A stretch of 64,000 bases of DNA from Dyella sp. EPa41 (GTDB lineage Bacteria; Pseudomonadota; Gammaproteobacteria; Xanthomonadales; Rhodanobacteraceae), in the NCBI RefSeq assembly GCF_016586165.1, contig NZ_BCPR01000003.1, forward strand, positions 62,001 through 126,000. The letters are read 5' to 3'. The notes beneath the pieces were generated by a model. That model searched no databases. It was not told where the DNA came from and worked only from the letters and a program-made list of their open reading frames with translations. The position numbers and the translations under genes were made by a program. Below are positions 49,339 through 57,868 of the stretch, in pieces (within the stretch, counting starts at the first letter, position 1; each line of letters starts with the position of its first letter).

Positions 49339-51972
49339 TTACGCTCCCGCCACGCCGACGCCGCGCTGGCGGATGCCGTAGCGATGTTCATGTGCCTTGG
49401 CGACCTTGCCGCCACGAAGAACACTGCTTGCGACGCGGTCTTCCGCAGCATCAAGAATGACTTTGATGAAGCGGTCGCCATTGGGGCCCGTGGTCTGCGA
49501 GGCGGTCGCATTGACGGCCTGACCGTTGTTCTCGACGCTCACGTATACGTCTCCGCCGCCACCTCCCGCGGCCTGCACCCCCAGCTTTCCGTTCGCCCCG
49601 CGCGTGAGCGGTAGGATGGCCTCCGGGCCCGCTTCACCCATCACGCCTGCGCCCTTGGCGAAGGCGAACATGGTCGGGCGATCGACAATCTGACCCGAGA
49701 AGCTGGATAGCGACGCGGTGTCATAGACACCGCCGTTGGCGTTGGCGATGACAGAATCGATGAAGCTGTTCGCCTGCATCTGTGCCAACGCCGCGGGGTA
49801 CATCGAGCCGAATATCGCCTGCAGTGCCTGCGATTCCAGGGCTCGCGCCTGGATGCGCAGCATGTCAGTCAAGATCGAGTCGGCCAGGTCCTTGAAGCTA
49901 GACTTTCCCGTCACAGCAAACTGCGCGATCGAATCGGCCATGCCATCGAAGGCGTTGGTGAACAGATTGTGTGTCTGTCCGGCCACGTTGGCGGCGGAGT
50001 CTTCGAAATCGGCAATGGCCCCTCGGGCGCCGTTTCGCCAATCTGCCATGGCGGCCAGCTCGCGCTGGTTCCCATCAATGATCTGTTGGACACGCTTATC
50101 CTGCGCGTCCTTGATGATCTTGAGCTCGCCGTCGTAGGTCTCCTGCGTCATGGCCTTGCCTTTGTCGGCAAAGTCACGATTGAGCTGCTCGATCCTCTTA
50201 TTTGTGTCGTCCTGGACCTGCAGGATGTCGCGTTGCTGGGCCGCCTCGCGAGCCCCCATACCAATGGATGCGATCTGCAGGTCAATCTGCTTTTGCTTGA
50301 CGCGCAGGCTTTCTTCCATCGCCGACTTGTAATTGGCGATCGATACGACGTTTTGCGCCTGCTGCGTCAGCTCCTTCTTATAGCCCTCGATTTCCTTGTT
50401 GATCGCCTCCGTCATCTGTTTCTTGGCAAGGATGGTTGCGTCGAAATCGTCGGAGGGTGACTTCTTGGCCCACGATGCGCGGGCGGCCATGTCGGCGGCA
50501 GCTTCCTTCGCCATGATCGTGTTGACCATGTCCGTGTCGCCCTTGGCGAGTGCGGCAGCAATGGCCTTATTTGCGGCGTTGTGGATATCGATCAGCGCGT
50601 CCTGGCGCTTCTGTTCCTCGGACTCATACTGCTTGGTGTATTTGTTGAGCAGCGACTGTCCCGCTACGCCGGCGTCCTGGATGCGCTGCGCTTCAGCCTT
50701 GGCCTCTGCCGCGGTCATCTTGTCGGAGAGCTGCTTCTGCAGGTCCTGCAGCTTGGTTTCATCGGCCGGCGACCAGCTCGCGAAGGTGAAGGGGTTGCCG
50801 CTCTTGGCGGCCTCCTTCTTCCCCATGAGATCGTAGATCTGCGTCTGCATGTCGGCCGTGCCGGCGATGAGCGACGCGCCCGTCTTGAACTCTTGCCAGT
50901 AGCCTGAGGCTGCAACCTTTACGTCATCCCATGCCTTGGCCAGGCCGGTCACCTGCGAGTTCATCTCGTCGAGGCGAGGACCGATGGCATCGTGGAAGGC
51001 ATCGGCGGCCACCTGCGCGGCTCGCTGGGCGTCTCCCTGCTTCTCCAGGGCATCGATCTGCTCGTAAACCTTGAGCGTCAGGAAGTGATATTGCTCGTTC
51101 GCTTTGACGGCGCTCGCGGCGGTGCCGTCGAACATTTCGGTCACCGCGGCGGCGGCCTTCTCTGCGCTGTCGCCGGTGAGCTTGGACACGTCCATGGCAG
51201 CCCTTCCCAGCGACAGGAACGCATCGCTGCTCACCTTGCCGTTACCGGCCAGCGCGATGAGGATGTCGTTGGCCTTGCCCAGATCTGCGTTACTGCCCGC
51301 CACCTGGCTGGCGAACTTGGACATGCCGCCGGAGGCTACGCCGACGAAGTCGCCGGTCTTGGCTAGCGCGGCGTTGAACTCGTTCTGGACCTTGGAGCCA
51401 TCGTTTGCGGCGATGGCGAACGCGGCAAAAGGGGCGCCCGCGGCGGCAATGGCGGCGGCGACACCGCCGAAGCCGGTCGCCAGCAGACCGCTCGAGCTGA
51501 CCAGAGTGGCAAAGGACTGCTGAAACCGGCCCCACTGGCCGGTGGCGAGATCTTTCGCGAGGTAGCCAAGCTCGCGCCTGGCGTTCGCGTTGTTGAGGCT
51601 GAAGCTATGGACCGACTCCGTTGCGCTGGCGATCCGGGCACGGTTCGCTTCAATTGCGCTATTGAGGGCAGTGAAGTCGTCCGCAGTCAGTAGGCCCGAC
51701 TTCTTGAACTGAGCCAGCTTGCTCTGCTGCTTGTCCAACTGGTCGAGCTTGGCAATGGTGGGGTCGATCTGACCGGCCAACTTGGCGAGTTCGATGCGCT
51801 GGGCACTGAGGGCCGAGTTATCGAATGACCTGGCGGCCTTGGCGGCAGTCGCAGACAGCTTCTCCGATGAGGTGGCGGCCTTGTCGCTGGCTGCCGCCAT
51901 CTTGTCCAGGTCATCAGCGGCCTTGCTGACGCCGTCCGTCGTGACGCGTACGCCGAGCGTTGCCAGGTCCAT
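49339..51972 (-). CDS. Phage tail tape measure protein
   Basis: 877 residues. Coiled-coil N-terminal region (TRDGV..KAADDLDKMAAASDKAATSSEKLSATAAKAARSF), a hydrophobic central segment (LVSSSGLLATGFGGVAAAIAAAGAPFAAFAIA), long Lys/Glu/Gln-rich helices, and the lambda gpH-type C-terminal region (FADSILTDMLRIQARALESQALQAIFGSM-like, FAFAKGAGVMGEAGPEAILPLTRGANGKLGVQAAGGGG). At about 1.5 A per residue it would specify a tail near 130 nm (inference). The start at 51972 (MDLATLGVRV) was preferred; the longer ORF is Pro/Arg-rich noise. Confidence 0.92.
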   Translation of the reverse strand: MDLATLGVRVTTDGVSKAADDLDKMAAASDKAATSSEKLSATAAKAARSFDNSALSAQRIELAKLAGQIDPTIAKLDQLDKQQSKLAQFKKSGLLTADDFTALNSAIEANRARIASATESVHSFSLNNANARRELGYLAKDLATGQWGRFQQSFATLVSSSGLLATGFGGVAAAIAAAGAPFAAFAIAANDGSKVQNEFNAALAKTGDFVGVASGGMSKFASQVAGSNADLGKANDILIALAGNGKVSSDAFLSLGRAAMDVSKLTGDSAEKAAAAVTEMFDGTAASAVKANEQYHFLTLKVYEQIDALEKQGDAQRAAQVAADAFHDAIGPRLDEMNSQVTGLAKAWDDVKVAASGYWQEFKTGASLIAGTADMQTQIYDLMGKKEAAKSGNPFTFASWSPADETKLQDLQKQLSDKMTAAEAKAEAQRIQDAGVAGQSLLNKYTKQYESEEQKRQDALIDIHNAANKAIAAALAKGDTDMVNTIMAKEAAADMAARASWAKKSPSDDFDATILAKKQMTEAINKEIEGYKKELTQQAQNVVSIANYKSAMEESLRVKQKQIDLQIASIGMGAREAAQQRDILQVQDDTNKRIEQLNRDFADKGKAMTQETYDGELKIIKDAQDKRVQQIIDGNQRELAAMADWRNGARGAIADFEDSAANVAGQTHNLFTNAFDGMADSIAQFAVTGKSSFKDLADSILTDMLRIQARALESQALQAIFGSMYPAALAQMQANSFIDSVIANANGGVYDTASLSSFSGQIVDRPTMFAFAKGAGVMGEAGPEAILPLTRGANGKLGVQAAGGGGGDVYVSVENNGQAVNATASQTTGPNGDRFIKVILDAAEDRVASSVLRGGKVAKAHEHRYGIRQRGVGVAGA

Positions 51973-51973
51973 G

Positions 51974-52708
51974 TCAGGCCGTCTCCGCCGGCTCGTCGGC
52001 GGCCTCGGTGGCCTGGGCGGGTAGGGCCTCGATACCGCTTCCGATGTGGGCGAAGGGCGCGAATTCTGCCGAGTTGAGATTGGCGTCCTGTGCGATGGTT
52101 CGGGCCGCATTGGCCAGGCCATCGCGGGCGTGGCGAAGGGCCTCGTCTAGGGTGGCCAGCTCCTTCACTTCGCCGGGGTTTCGTTGGGCGGCGACCTCAT
52201 TGAGCATGCGCGCCTTCACGGACTCGGGAATGCCGGTGAGGGTGGTGGGCAACCGCGCGACTGCATCGGCCACTCGCGGATCGGCCTGGATAGCCTTGAG
52301 CGCGTCTGCCGTGCTCGCGGAGCGCAGGGTGGCCGCCAGGGCCAGGTCGATGGCGACGGTGGAGAAATCGCCCTGGGCATAGGGCTTGATCTCCAGAAGC
52401 GCATTGCGGCGCTCATCGATGTCCGTGGCCTCCCTATGCAGGTTGTTGTGCGCGGTGGCTATGCGCGATAGCTGGGCCAAGGCCGCTTTCTTGATGTCCT
52501 CGCGCTTGGCGGAGTCTGAGAGACGCTGGTCCTCATCGATGCCTATGCGCAGCCGGTCATAGAGACTGACGGCGTGTGCCGCGCGCTGCACCATTTGGTG
52601 CACTTCATTAAGCGCGCCGTCCGTGGGCTCGCCGTGCGGCCACAGGGCAAGCCTCCGCTGGTTGCCGCGGATGGTTGCGCTGATGAAGGGTGAACTTGAT
52701 TGGGACAT
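51974..52708 (-). CDS. Unknown phage protein upstream of the tape measure gene
   Basis: 244 residues from MSQSSSPFISATIRG. Mostly alpha-helical with no motif I recognise (EVHQMVQRAAHAVSLYDRLRIGIDEDQRLSDSAKREDIKKAALAQL). It ends one base before the tape measure ATG and is thus in the same operon. By position it could be a tail chaperone or a scaffold, but no frameshift site typical of G/GT chaperones was seen. A longer start at 52771 is possible. Confidence 0.7.
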   Translation of the reverse strand: MSQSSSPFISATIRGNQRRLALWPHGEPTDGALNEVHQMVQRAAHAVSLYDRLRIGIDEDQRLSDSAKREDIKKAALAQLSRIATAHNNLHREATDIDERRNALLEIKPYAQGDFSTVAIDLALAATLRSASTADALKAIQADPRVADAVARLPTTLTGIPESVKARMLNEVAAQRNPGEVKELATLDEALRHARDGLANAARTIAQDANLNSAEFAPFAHIGSGIEALPAQATEAADEPAETA

Positions 52709-52958
52709 GGTGGCCTCGGGGTCGAATTGGTTAGCGCGAAAGGGCGCCGCGATTGGAATGTTCGCGGACATGCCACCCGGACACCAGAGAAGCAAAGAGA
52801 AGAAATGCGACAAGTGAAGGACATTTTTCACTTTGCATAGGGATAACGAATCCCTAGATGGCCAAAGAGGTGGCCTGAAACAGTGGTTCTATGGCGCAAA
52901 AGGCCTGGAAAACTGGCGCGAATGGGCATGCGCTACCCCCAACCCGCCCGCTCCTTGC

Positions 52959-53056
52959 TGTTCCACTGTTCCACTGGTGTTCCGCGTATTCGTGTTCCGC
53001 GGAACAGACGTGTTCCACCACGGGGGGGGTATATACCCCCCCGTGGAACGGAACAC
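52959..53056. other. Candidate replication origin: TGTTCC iterons and large palindrome
   Basis: TGTTCC or its complement occurs six times or more within 98 bases (52959, 52967, 52978, 52993 as the palindrome TGTTCCGCGGAACA, 53011, and inverted at 53047-53054). At 53018-53046 CCACGGGGGGGG, TATATA and CCCCCCCGTGG form an inverted repeat with an AT core. It lies immediately 3' of the primase/helicase gene, as in P4-like satellites, where the primase binds iterons beside its gene. No T run follows the stem, so a simple terminator is less likely. Confidence 0.5.
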
Positions 53057-53057
53057 C

Positions 53058-55019
53058 CTAAGCGGCATGTTTCAGCCATCGATGAATGGTGGTGGCCGGA
53101 ACGCCGGTGTGGTCGGCAATGGCTCGGATGGACAGGCCGTCGCGATGCAGCCCCACAACTCGATCACGCTTGCTCGTGTCTGCAATCGCGCCTGCCGCAT
53201 CGTGCAGTGCGAGCGTGGTTTCCTTCACTGGCTCGCCGTCGTCATCGATGGATTCCACCTCGATCTCTACTTTCGACAACATCACGGTTGGTGGCTTGCG
53301 CCAGTCTTTGGCCTTGTCGCCGGATTTCAGTTCAAGGCCGCCATCTTTTGCCTTCAGATAGAAATCCGAATCCATGCTGGCGCCGAAGTTACTGTTACCG
53401 CGTCCGCGGTCCTGTGCTCCCGGGTCGTTGCCGGTGTGGTGCACGGCCAGGACGGTACAGTTCCATTCTTGGCGCAGCTGGTCGCACGCTGAAACAAACT
53501 TGCCCATGTCGTCGGTCGCGTTCTCATTCGCGCCGTTCATGGCGCGCGCTACCGTGTCGATCACGATCATGGCGGGGGTGACGCCGGTGTAGGTGCGCAG
53601 TTCCTCGGCCGTTTCTTTGAGAATGGATAGCGTGCTGGCAATGTTGAGCTGGTCGCACAGAAAGGGCATGCCCGACGCAATGAACAACGGGGCGCCGTCA
53701 ACAGTGACGCCGGTGTGTTTCTCCCATCCGTCGATGCGCTTACGCAATCCGCGCTGGCCCTCGCCGGCGAGATAGAACACGGCGCCTGGCTTCACTTCGC
53801 GCCCGTACCAAGCTGTACCGGTGGCGATCCGGCAGGCCCAATCGACAGCGAGGAAGCTTTTGCACGCACCGGGCTTGGCGATCAGCGCGGCCAGCGTGTC
53901 GCGCACCAGGTAGTCCCGAATAAGCCAGTCGGTCGCCTTGCGTTCGATCTTGTCTGCGCGGGTCAGCGTAAAGAGCCGACGAACGTTGTTGCCTGTTGCA
54001 TCATTCGCTGCCTGCTTGCCTGCAACAGCCACGCCCGGCACAGGCGCGGGCGCTTCCCATGCACCGCTCGCCAGCTTCGCCAGCGAGCCCTCAAACGCAC
54101 GCCGTAGTTCCGCGTCATCCATGCGCCGCGTCCACCTTCCGCGGTCACGCTCCGCAACAAGCAACGCCCATGCGGTGTCTGCGTCCATGTCGCCACGGTG
54201 CACATCGCGCGCCCGGCGTCCACTCAGTGCGAGTAGGTCGCCATGCCTACCCTCATCCACCACGACGGCGCCGGCGGGCTGTGACGGCGCTTGCGTGGGC
54301 TTCTGCGCGAGAGCTGGCATATCGGCCAGCAACTCGCCCAGGGATAGCGGCTTGCCGTCCAGCAGGTAATGCGAGGCGCCGGTCAGCGGCAGGTAAAGCG
54401 GTTGTTCCGGGCGGTCGCACGACGCGTCGAAAATCAGCGGGTCATAGCCGTCTGCCACCAAGGCATCACTGATTCGCTTCTGTACGGCCGCCGTTGCCGC
54501 CACAAGCTCGGCGCGCGGTGCCGGCAGGTCCAGCTCAAGGATGACCCGGCAACGCGGCGAAGCGGGCGTGTGGCTCGACGTGGTGAAGACCAGGCCGGAA
54601 AAACGCTGCAGGTGCTGCACCAGTGCGGCGAATGACTGCGGCGTCAGGGACTGGTCAACGTCCAGGCCAATGAACCGCCGCGGATGTGCACAGGACGCGC
54701 AGCGGTGATGCTTGCCGATAGCGCGCTGTTTAGATCCGCCATCGCGGTGTGATGCGTCATCGGGCGCGATGGCGCACGGGCCGGCAATCCATCGGCCGCC
54801 CTTCTCCGTGCCACGGTCGTCCAGGATGGCGTCACGAAAAGCGGTGAAGTCGGGAGCGAAGCGCTGTTCGGGGGTGTTGTCGCGCTCGCCATAGCCGCGG
54901 CTGTACAACACTTGCAAACGATTTCCGCCAGCGGTAGCGTGGACGTGCGACTCGTCACGCATGTTCTCTAGCTTCGCCTCGCCCGCCAGCGAGGCGTTGC
55001 TGTTTTGGGGGTTCGTCAT
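53058..55019 (-). CDS. Primase/RepA-like helicase of the element
   Basis: 653 residues. An N-terminal part with primase-like sequence (RRFIGLDVDQSLTPQSFAALVQHL; GLVFTTSSHTPASPRCRVILELD) precedes an AAA_25/RepA-type ATPase. Its Walker A is AKPGACKS (381-388), followed by FLAVDWACRIATGTAWYGREVKPGAVFYLAGEGQ, PAMIVIDTVARAMNGANEN (Walker B) and VLAVHHTGND. A C-terminal homeodomain-like HTH (GLSIRAIADHTGVPATTIHRWLKH) could bind the nearby repeats. The Walker A has Cys386 where Gly is nearly invariant. Start at 55019 overlaps the upstream gene by 1 bp. It should drive element replication. Confidence 0.85.
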   Translation of the reverse strand: MTNPQNSNASLAGEAKLENMRDESHVHATAGGNRLQVLYSRGYGERDNTPEQRFAPDFTAFRDAILDDRGTEKGGRWIAGPCAIAPDDASHRDGGSKQRAIGKHHRCASCAHPRRFIGLDVDQSLTPQSFAALVQHLQRFSGLVFTTSSHTPASPRCRVILELDLPAPRAELVAATAAVQKRISDALVADGYDPLIFDASCDRPEQPLYLPLTGASHYLLDGKPLSLGELLADMPALAQKPTQAPSQPAGAVVVDEGRHGDLLALSGRRARDVHRGDMDADTAWALLVAERDRGRWTRRMDDAELRRAFEGSLAKLASGAWEAPAPVPGVAVAGKQAANDATGNNVRRLFTLTRADKIERKATDWLIRDYLVRDTLAALIAKPGACKSFLAVDWACRIATGTAWYGREVKPGAVFYLAGEGQRGLRKRIDGWEKHTGVTVDGAPLFIASGMPFLCDQLNIASTLSILKETAEELRTYTGVTPAMIVIDTVARAMNGANENATDDMGKFVSACDQLRQEWNCTVLAVHHTGNDPGAQDRGRGNSNFGASMDSDFYLKAKDGGLELKSGDKAKDWRKPPTVMLSKVEIEVESIDDDGEPVKETTLALHDAAGAIADTSKRDRVVGLHRDGLSIRAIADHTGVPATTIHRWLKHAA

Positions 55020-55645
55020 TATTTGCTGCCTCCATGCGGCAGGCTGCGCTGCAGATACCAGCCCTCGCGTTCGTCGATCGGCGCGTCGAGCAATTCGAGA
55101 ATGTCCTGTGCTTCGCGGCGGGCACCCTTACACGTATTCCAAGCTTCGGAGTGATCACCCTGCGCGGGACTAAAGGGCTTGTGCGCGTGGCGGTGCAAAA
55201 GCTGGCAAGCCAGGTCGGTGCGGGTTTCGATGCCGCGCGATAGGCGAACAAGGGAAGCGCGAAGCTCGGGCGTCATGAGCGCATCGAGTCCCAGGTCTTG
55301 CCGCGCGCTGGTGTAGGCGTCGAGCACAAGCGCAGCCCAGCCAGCGTCAGCCATCCCGTCGCGGCCGTCCATCTTGTCGACGGCGATATCCGCTTGTGCG
55401 TCTGCCAGAGCCGGATCGAGTTCAACCATCCGGCGCATCACGTCGCGCAGATGCGGGAGCGTCCACTGGCGGAAGTCGTCGGTGGTCAGCAACCCGACTT
55501 CGATTTGCCAGTCAAAAAACGCGCCGATGGCCAACAGCAGGACGTCCACGTCACCGCTTTCCTGGGCGGCGTCCACAGCATCCATTAGGCGCCAGGCCTC
55601 GTCTTCTTGCTCCTGCGTAAAGGTGATTTCTGTCGGAGTAGTCAT
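55019..55645 (-). CDS. Unknown protein in the AlpA-primase operon
   Basis: 208 residues, acidic N-terminus (MTTPTEITFTQEQEDEAWRLMDAVDAAQESGDVDVLLL), mostly helical, no recognised motif. It overlaps the primase start by one base and the upstream gene by 4 bp, so it is translated with both. The tight coupling suggests a role in replication or its control. Confidence 0.7.
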   Translation of the reverse strand: MTTPTEITFTQEQEDEAWRLMDAVDAAQESGDVDVLLLAIGAFFDWQIEVGLLTTDDFRQWTLPHLRDVMRRMVELDPALADAQADIAVDKMDGRDGMADAGWAALVLDAYTSARQDLGLDALMTPELRASLVRLSRGIETRTDLACQLLHRHAHKPFSPAQGDHSEAWNTCKGARREAQDILELLDAPIDEREGWYLQRSLPHGGSK

Positions 55646-56280
55646 GCGGCGGCCTCCAAGTCGGCAACGGTTTTGATGCTGATCGAGTCGCGCGTCACTT
55701 CGGCGAGCAGCAGGCGGCCGCCAACAGCCACGGCAACGGGCAGTGAGCGCAGGAGCTCGACCTGATCGCGCGCGATCGTTGTCATGCGTTCGGCTGAGTC
55801 CGGCGGTGCCGGCAATTCCGCGTAACCCGGGTTCGGGCTAGCCATCCACGAAGCCACACGGGCGACGCGGGAAGCCTTTTCGCCGTGGTCGCATTTCCAG
55901 ACGGCGGCCTGCATGCGGTTGGTTGCGCGTGACCAGCCGACCATGACGATTTCGGCACCAGGGAAGGCATCGACGCCTTGCGGCTTGGCGACTGCCGCCA
56001 TGAAGACCTCAAGATTCTTCTCCAGGAGGCTAGGCATACGCTCAGCCATGGCGTCGTAGCCATCGAGCACGGCCCGGTTTAGATCGCTGGCCAGCCAGTT
56101 GAAGAAGTTCATCTCGCCGCGAGCGGCCAGCACCACGTTTGCGTGAGGCAACGCGAGGAGCTTGGATCCATGCGCGCGACGAGCGAGGTCCGCGGCGTTG
56201 CTGGATGAGATCGGCGCCATGCAGGTGTCGACGCTGACCAGCGCGCGATCTTCTGCAACGAAACAGTTGAGAACGCTCAT
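55642..56280 (-). CDS. Unknown protein, possibly Ntn-hydrolase-like
   Basis: 212 residues from MSVLNCFVAEDRALVSVDTCMAP. The alternating beta-strand start, the SVDTC segment, the conserved-looking KLLALPHANVVLAARGEMNFFNWLASDL and the mid region with VMVGWSRATNRMQAAVWKCDHGEKASRV resemble proteasome/HslV-type Ntn-hydrolase folds found as hypothetical phage proteins; this is a shape impression only. The start follows the J-fragment stop in a 4-bp overlap. Confidence 0.55.
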   Translation of the reverse strand: MSVLNCFVAEDRALVSVDTCMAPISSSNAADLARRAHGSKLLALPHANVVLAARGEMNFFNWLASDLNRAVLDGYDAMAERMPSLLEKNLEVFMAAVAKPQGVDAFPGAEIVMVGWSRATNRMQAAVWKCDHGEKASRVARVASWMASPNPGYAELPAPPDSAERMTTIARDQVELLRSLPVAVAVGGRLLLAEVTRDSISIKTVADLEAAA

Positions 56281-56681
56281 GCCTGACCCTCCGAGACAAT
56301 CAACGGGTCGCCAACGACAGAGCCGCCGATCATGATGGCGGCACTGGCTACAGCTGCGTAGCTGCCGAATAGGCTTGCTCCAATGGCACCGGAAGCAACA
56401 CCGCTGCTCAGCGCGACAAGCGCCACCATGGCAACCGTGCGCAGGATCTTCCCGCCATTGCCACCTTGGGGCACACCTACGACGTGGACGGTCTGCCCAG
56501 CACGGGGCCGGACCTTGTTCCACATGGCGTAGGGCACTGGGTGGCCGCCAATGGACACGTTGCAGCTAGGGCTGGCCTGCTCGCCCAGCATTTCGGCGAT
56601 GGTCTGACCTGATGGCATCTCGGAAGTTATCCAGTCACCGCTCAGCGGGTGCGCTTTCGCAAGGACGGTACAGGTGCTCAT
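56277..56681 (-). CDS. Free-standing N-terminal domain of a tail-tip attachment protein J
   Basis: 134 residues. SGQTIAEML, then CNVSIGGHPVPYAMWNKVRPRAGQTVHVVGVPQGGNGGKILRTVAMVALVALSSGVASG follows the first 150 residues of siphophage J-type tip proteins (beta-grasp domain, W-x2-VRPK-x-G-T, VP-x-GG-x-GGK-x2-LR, hydrophobic stretch). Full J proteins exceed 1000 residues. Here the chain ends after the hydrophobic part and the next gene begins in a normal ATGA overlap, so it is a real short gene, not an open fragment. It might cap or compete at a helper tail tip (inference). Confidence 0.6.
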   Translation of the reverse strand: MSTCTVLAKAHPLSGDWITSEMPSGQTIAEMLGEQASPSCNVSIGGHPVPYAMWNKVRPRAGQTVHVVGVPQGGNGGKILRTVAMVALVALSSGVASGAIGASLFGSYAAVASAAIMIGGSVVGDPLIVSEGQA

Positions 56682-56869
56682 GGGACCACCACTGCGCGGC
56701 GCTCAATCATGATGCGGCGGAAACCATCGGTGGCGCGTTCGATGTTCGCCAGCACCTGGGCATTGCCGGTGCCGTGCTCGGAGACATGGTCTGCAAGCGC
56801 GCCAATGCACAAGCAGGCGGCCAGGAGATCGTCATCAACGTCGTGTATGGAGCGATTGGTGGGAGTCAT
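56678..56869 (-). CDS. Small unknown protein
   Basis: 63 residues: helical, MTPTNRSIHDVDDDLLAACLCIGALADHV, then GNAQVLANIERATDGFRRIMIERRAVVVP. Both ends overlap neighbours by 4 bp (ATGA), which supports translation. No function recognised. Confidence 0.6.
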   Translation of the reverse strand: MTPTNRSIHDVDDDLLAACLCIGALADHVSEHGTGNAQVLANIERATDGFRRIMIERRAVVVP

Positions 56870-57045
56870 GCGGTTGCTCCCTGGCGTGCCGTGACGACCT
56901 CCAAGAGCGCTTGGTGCGCGGCTGCCTTCATCATTTCGGCAGATAGTTCATGTATGCGGGAATAGAACGTCGCGCGTTCCTCCTCGCTCATGTCGACAAA
57001 CAGCCTCACAAACGATTCTTCGCTCAACTGGGCCGATGCGCTCAC
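56866..57045 (-). CDS. Small unknown protein with GTG start
   Basis: 59 residues (SASAQLSEESFVRLFVDMSEEERATFYSRIHELSAEMMKAAAHQALLEVV). A GTGA overlap with the AlpA stop at 57042-57045 marks the start; the longer frame to 57162 would run inside alpA. It is an amphipathic helical protein with no recognised family. Confidence 0.6.
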   Translation of the reverse strand: MSASAQLSEESFVRLFVDMSEEERATFYSRIHELSAEMMKAAAHQALLEVVTARQGATA

Positions 57046-57266
57046 GCCGCCTCCTGTGCGCGATGACGCTGCGCTTCGATCCAAGCATTCACGTCTGCGC
57101 GGTGGTAGTAGCAACGCGATCCGATTTTGATTTTCACCGGACCGTTCCTCAGCCACGCCCACTTGTCGAGCGTGCGGGTGGTCACCTTAAGCTCCTTTGC
57201 GAGCTCTTCGCGCGACACGTAGTCGGCAAGTACCGGGACGGAGGGTAGGGAAGTAACGATGCTCAT
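57042..57266 (-). CDS. AlpA/excisionase-type DNA-binding protein
   Basis: 74 residues. ADYVSREELAKELKVTTRTLDKWAWLRNGPVKIKIGSRCYYHRADVNAWIEAQ is a MerR-like winged helix of the AlpA/excisionase family (HTH_17), with the wing G-S-R-x-Y-Y and the W-I-E tail. In P4-like elements AlpA activates or regulates excision. It is the first gene of the long minus-strand operon, with GGAG seven bases before the ATG, and it is preceded by two terminators. Confidence 0.85.
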   Translation of the reverse strand: MSIVTSLPSVPVLADYVSREELAKELKVTTRTLDKWAWLRNGPVKIKIGSRCYYHRADVNAWIEAQRHRAQEAA

Positions 57267-57278
57267 AGGTCACTCCAA

Positions 57279-57410
57279 TAAAAAAGCCCCGCATGGCGGG
57301 GCTTGGATTTGGGCAAATAAAAAGCCCGGCACGAGGCCGGGCTTGTTTTAGGCGATGGGCAATACCTCGCCATCGTGAGAAATGATTGCAGATTCTCCGA
57401 TGTTGTCAAT
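57279..57410 (-). promoter_or_regulatory. Leader with tandem terminators upstream of alpA
   Basis: Two minus-strand terminators stand between a TTGACA hexamer (57409-57404, with a weak -10) and the alpA ribosome site. The first is AAGCCCGGC...GCCGGGCTT with T residues (57318-57349) and the second is AAGCCCCGC-CAT-GCGGGGCTT with six T residues (57279-57305). An upstream hairpin, CGATGG.../...CCATCG (57353-57374), completes three stem-loops. Transcripts would normally stop before alpA, giving a roughly 100-nt RNA. P4 controls its replication operon in this way with the CI RNA, so this may be an immunity RNA or an attenuator. Ends are approximate. Confidence 0.45.
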
Positions 57411-57518
57411 GACTGTATCTAGATTCGCCTAAGCAGACGCCGCTTCTTGTTCGCATGGCGCGGACTGAAACGATGTCAAGCGACGACTGGGTTCCCTATG
57501 GGGCCAAGGTGCGGCCGG

Positions 57519-57827
57519 TTACCTACGCTTCTTTTTTGCTTCGTACAGGGCCAAGCGCCCGGCAGTAGGTCCCTCCATGGTTTGGGCATGACCACTTATC
57601 GCCTTGGCTGTATTTCGCTGCGGCGTTGACCAGTCCTCTGATCCGTGAATCGCCGCGTAGAGCGCGGCCTTCTCATAGAGCTGCTTGCCCATGAACCGCT
57701 TCGGACGCAGGCCGTAGGCGAGGGCGTTCTTTCGGAACTGGCTGTCGGACACGCCGCAGTAGTGCGCGGCTTCGATGACGGTCAGCCAGTCCTTGCCGGC
57801 GAGGTTGATCTGCTCAGTGGAGGACAT
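57519..57827 (-). CDS. Excisionase-like HTH protein
   Basis: 102 residues. DWLTVIEAAHYCGVSDSQFRKNALAYGLRPKRFMGKQLYEKAALYAAI reads as a MerR-like HTH, similar to helix-turn-helix proteins of phage immunity regions. The tail is basic (GRLALYEAKKKRR). It is divergent from the gene at 57869 with a 41-bp gap, so it may repress that gene. It does not belong to the alpA operon because a 252-bp leader separates them. Confidence 0.65.
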   Translation of the reverse strand: MSSTEQINLAGKDWLTVIEAAHYCGVSDSQFRKNALAYGLRPKRFMGKQLYEKAALYAAIHGSEDWSTPQRNTAKAISGHAQTMEGPTAGRLALYEAKKKRR

Positions 57828-57868
57828 GGGCTATCCTCGGGCCATTCATCAGGATGGGGAGTTCACGC

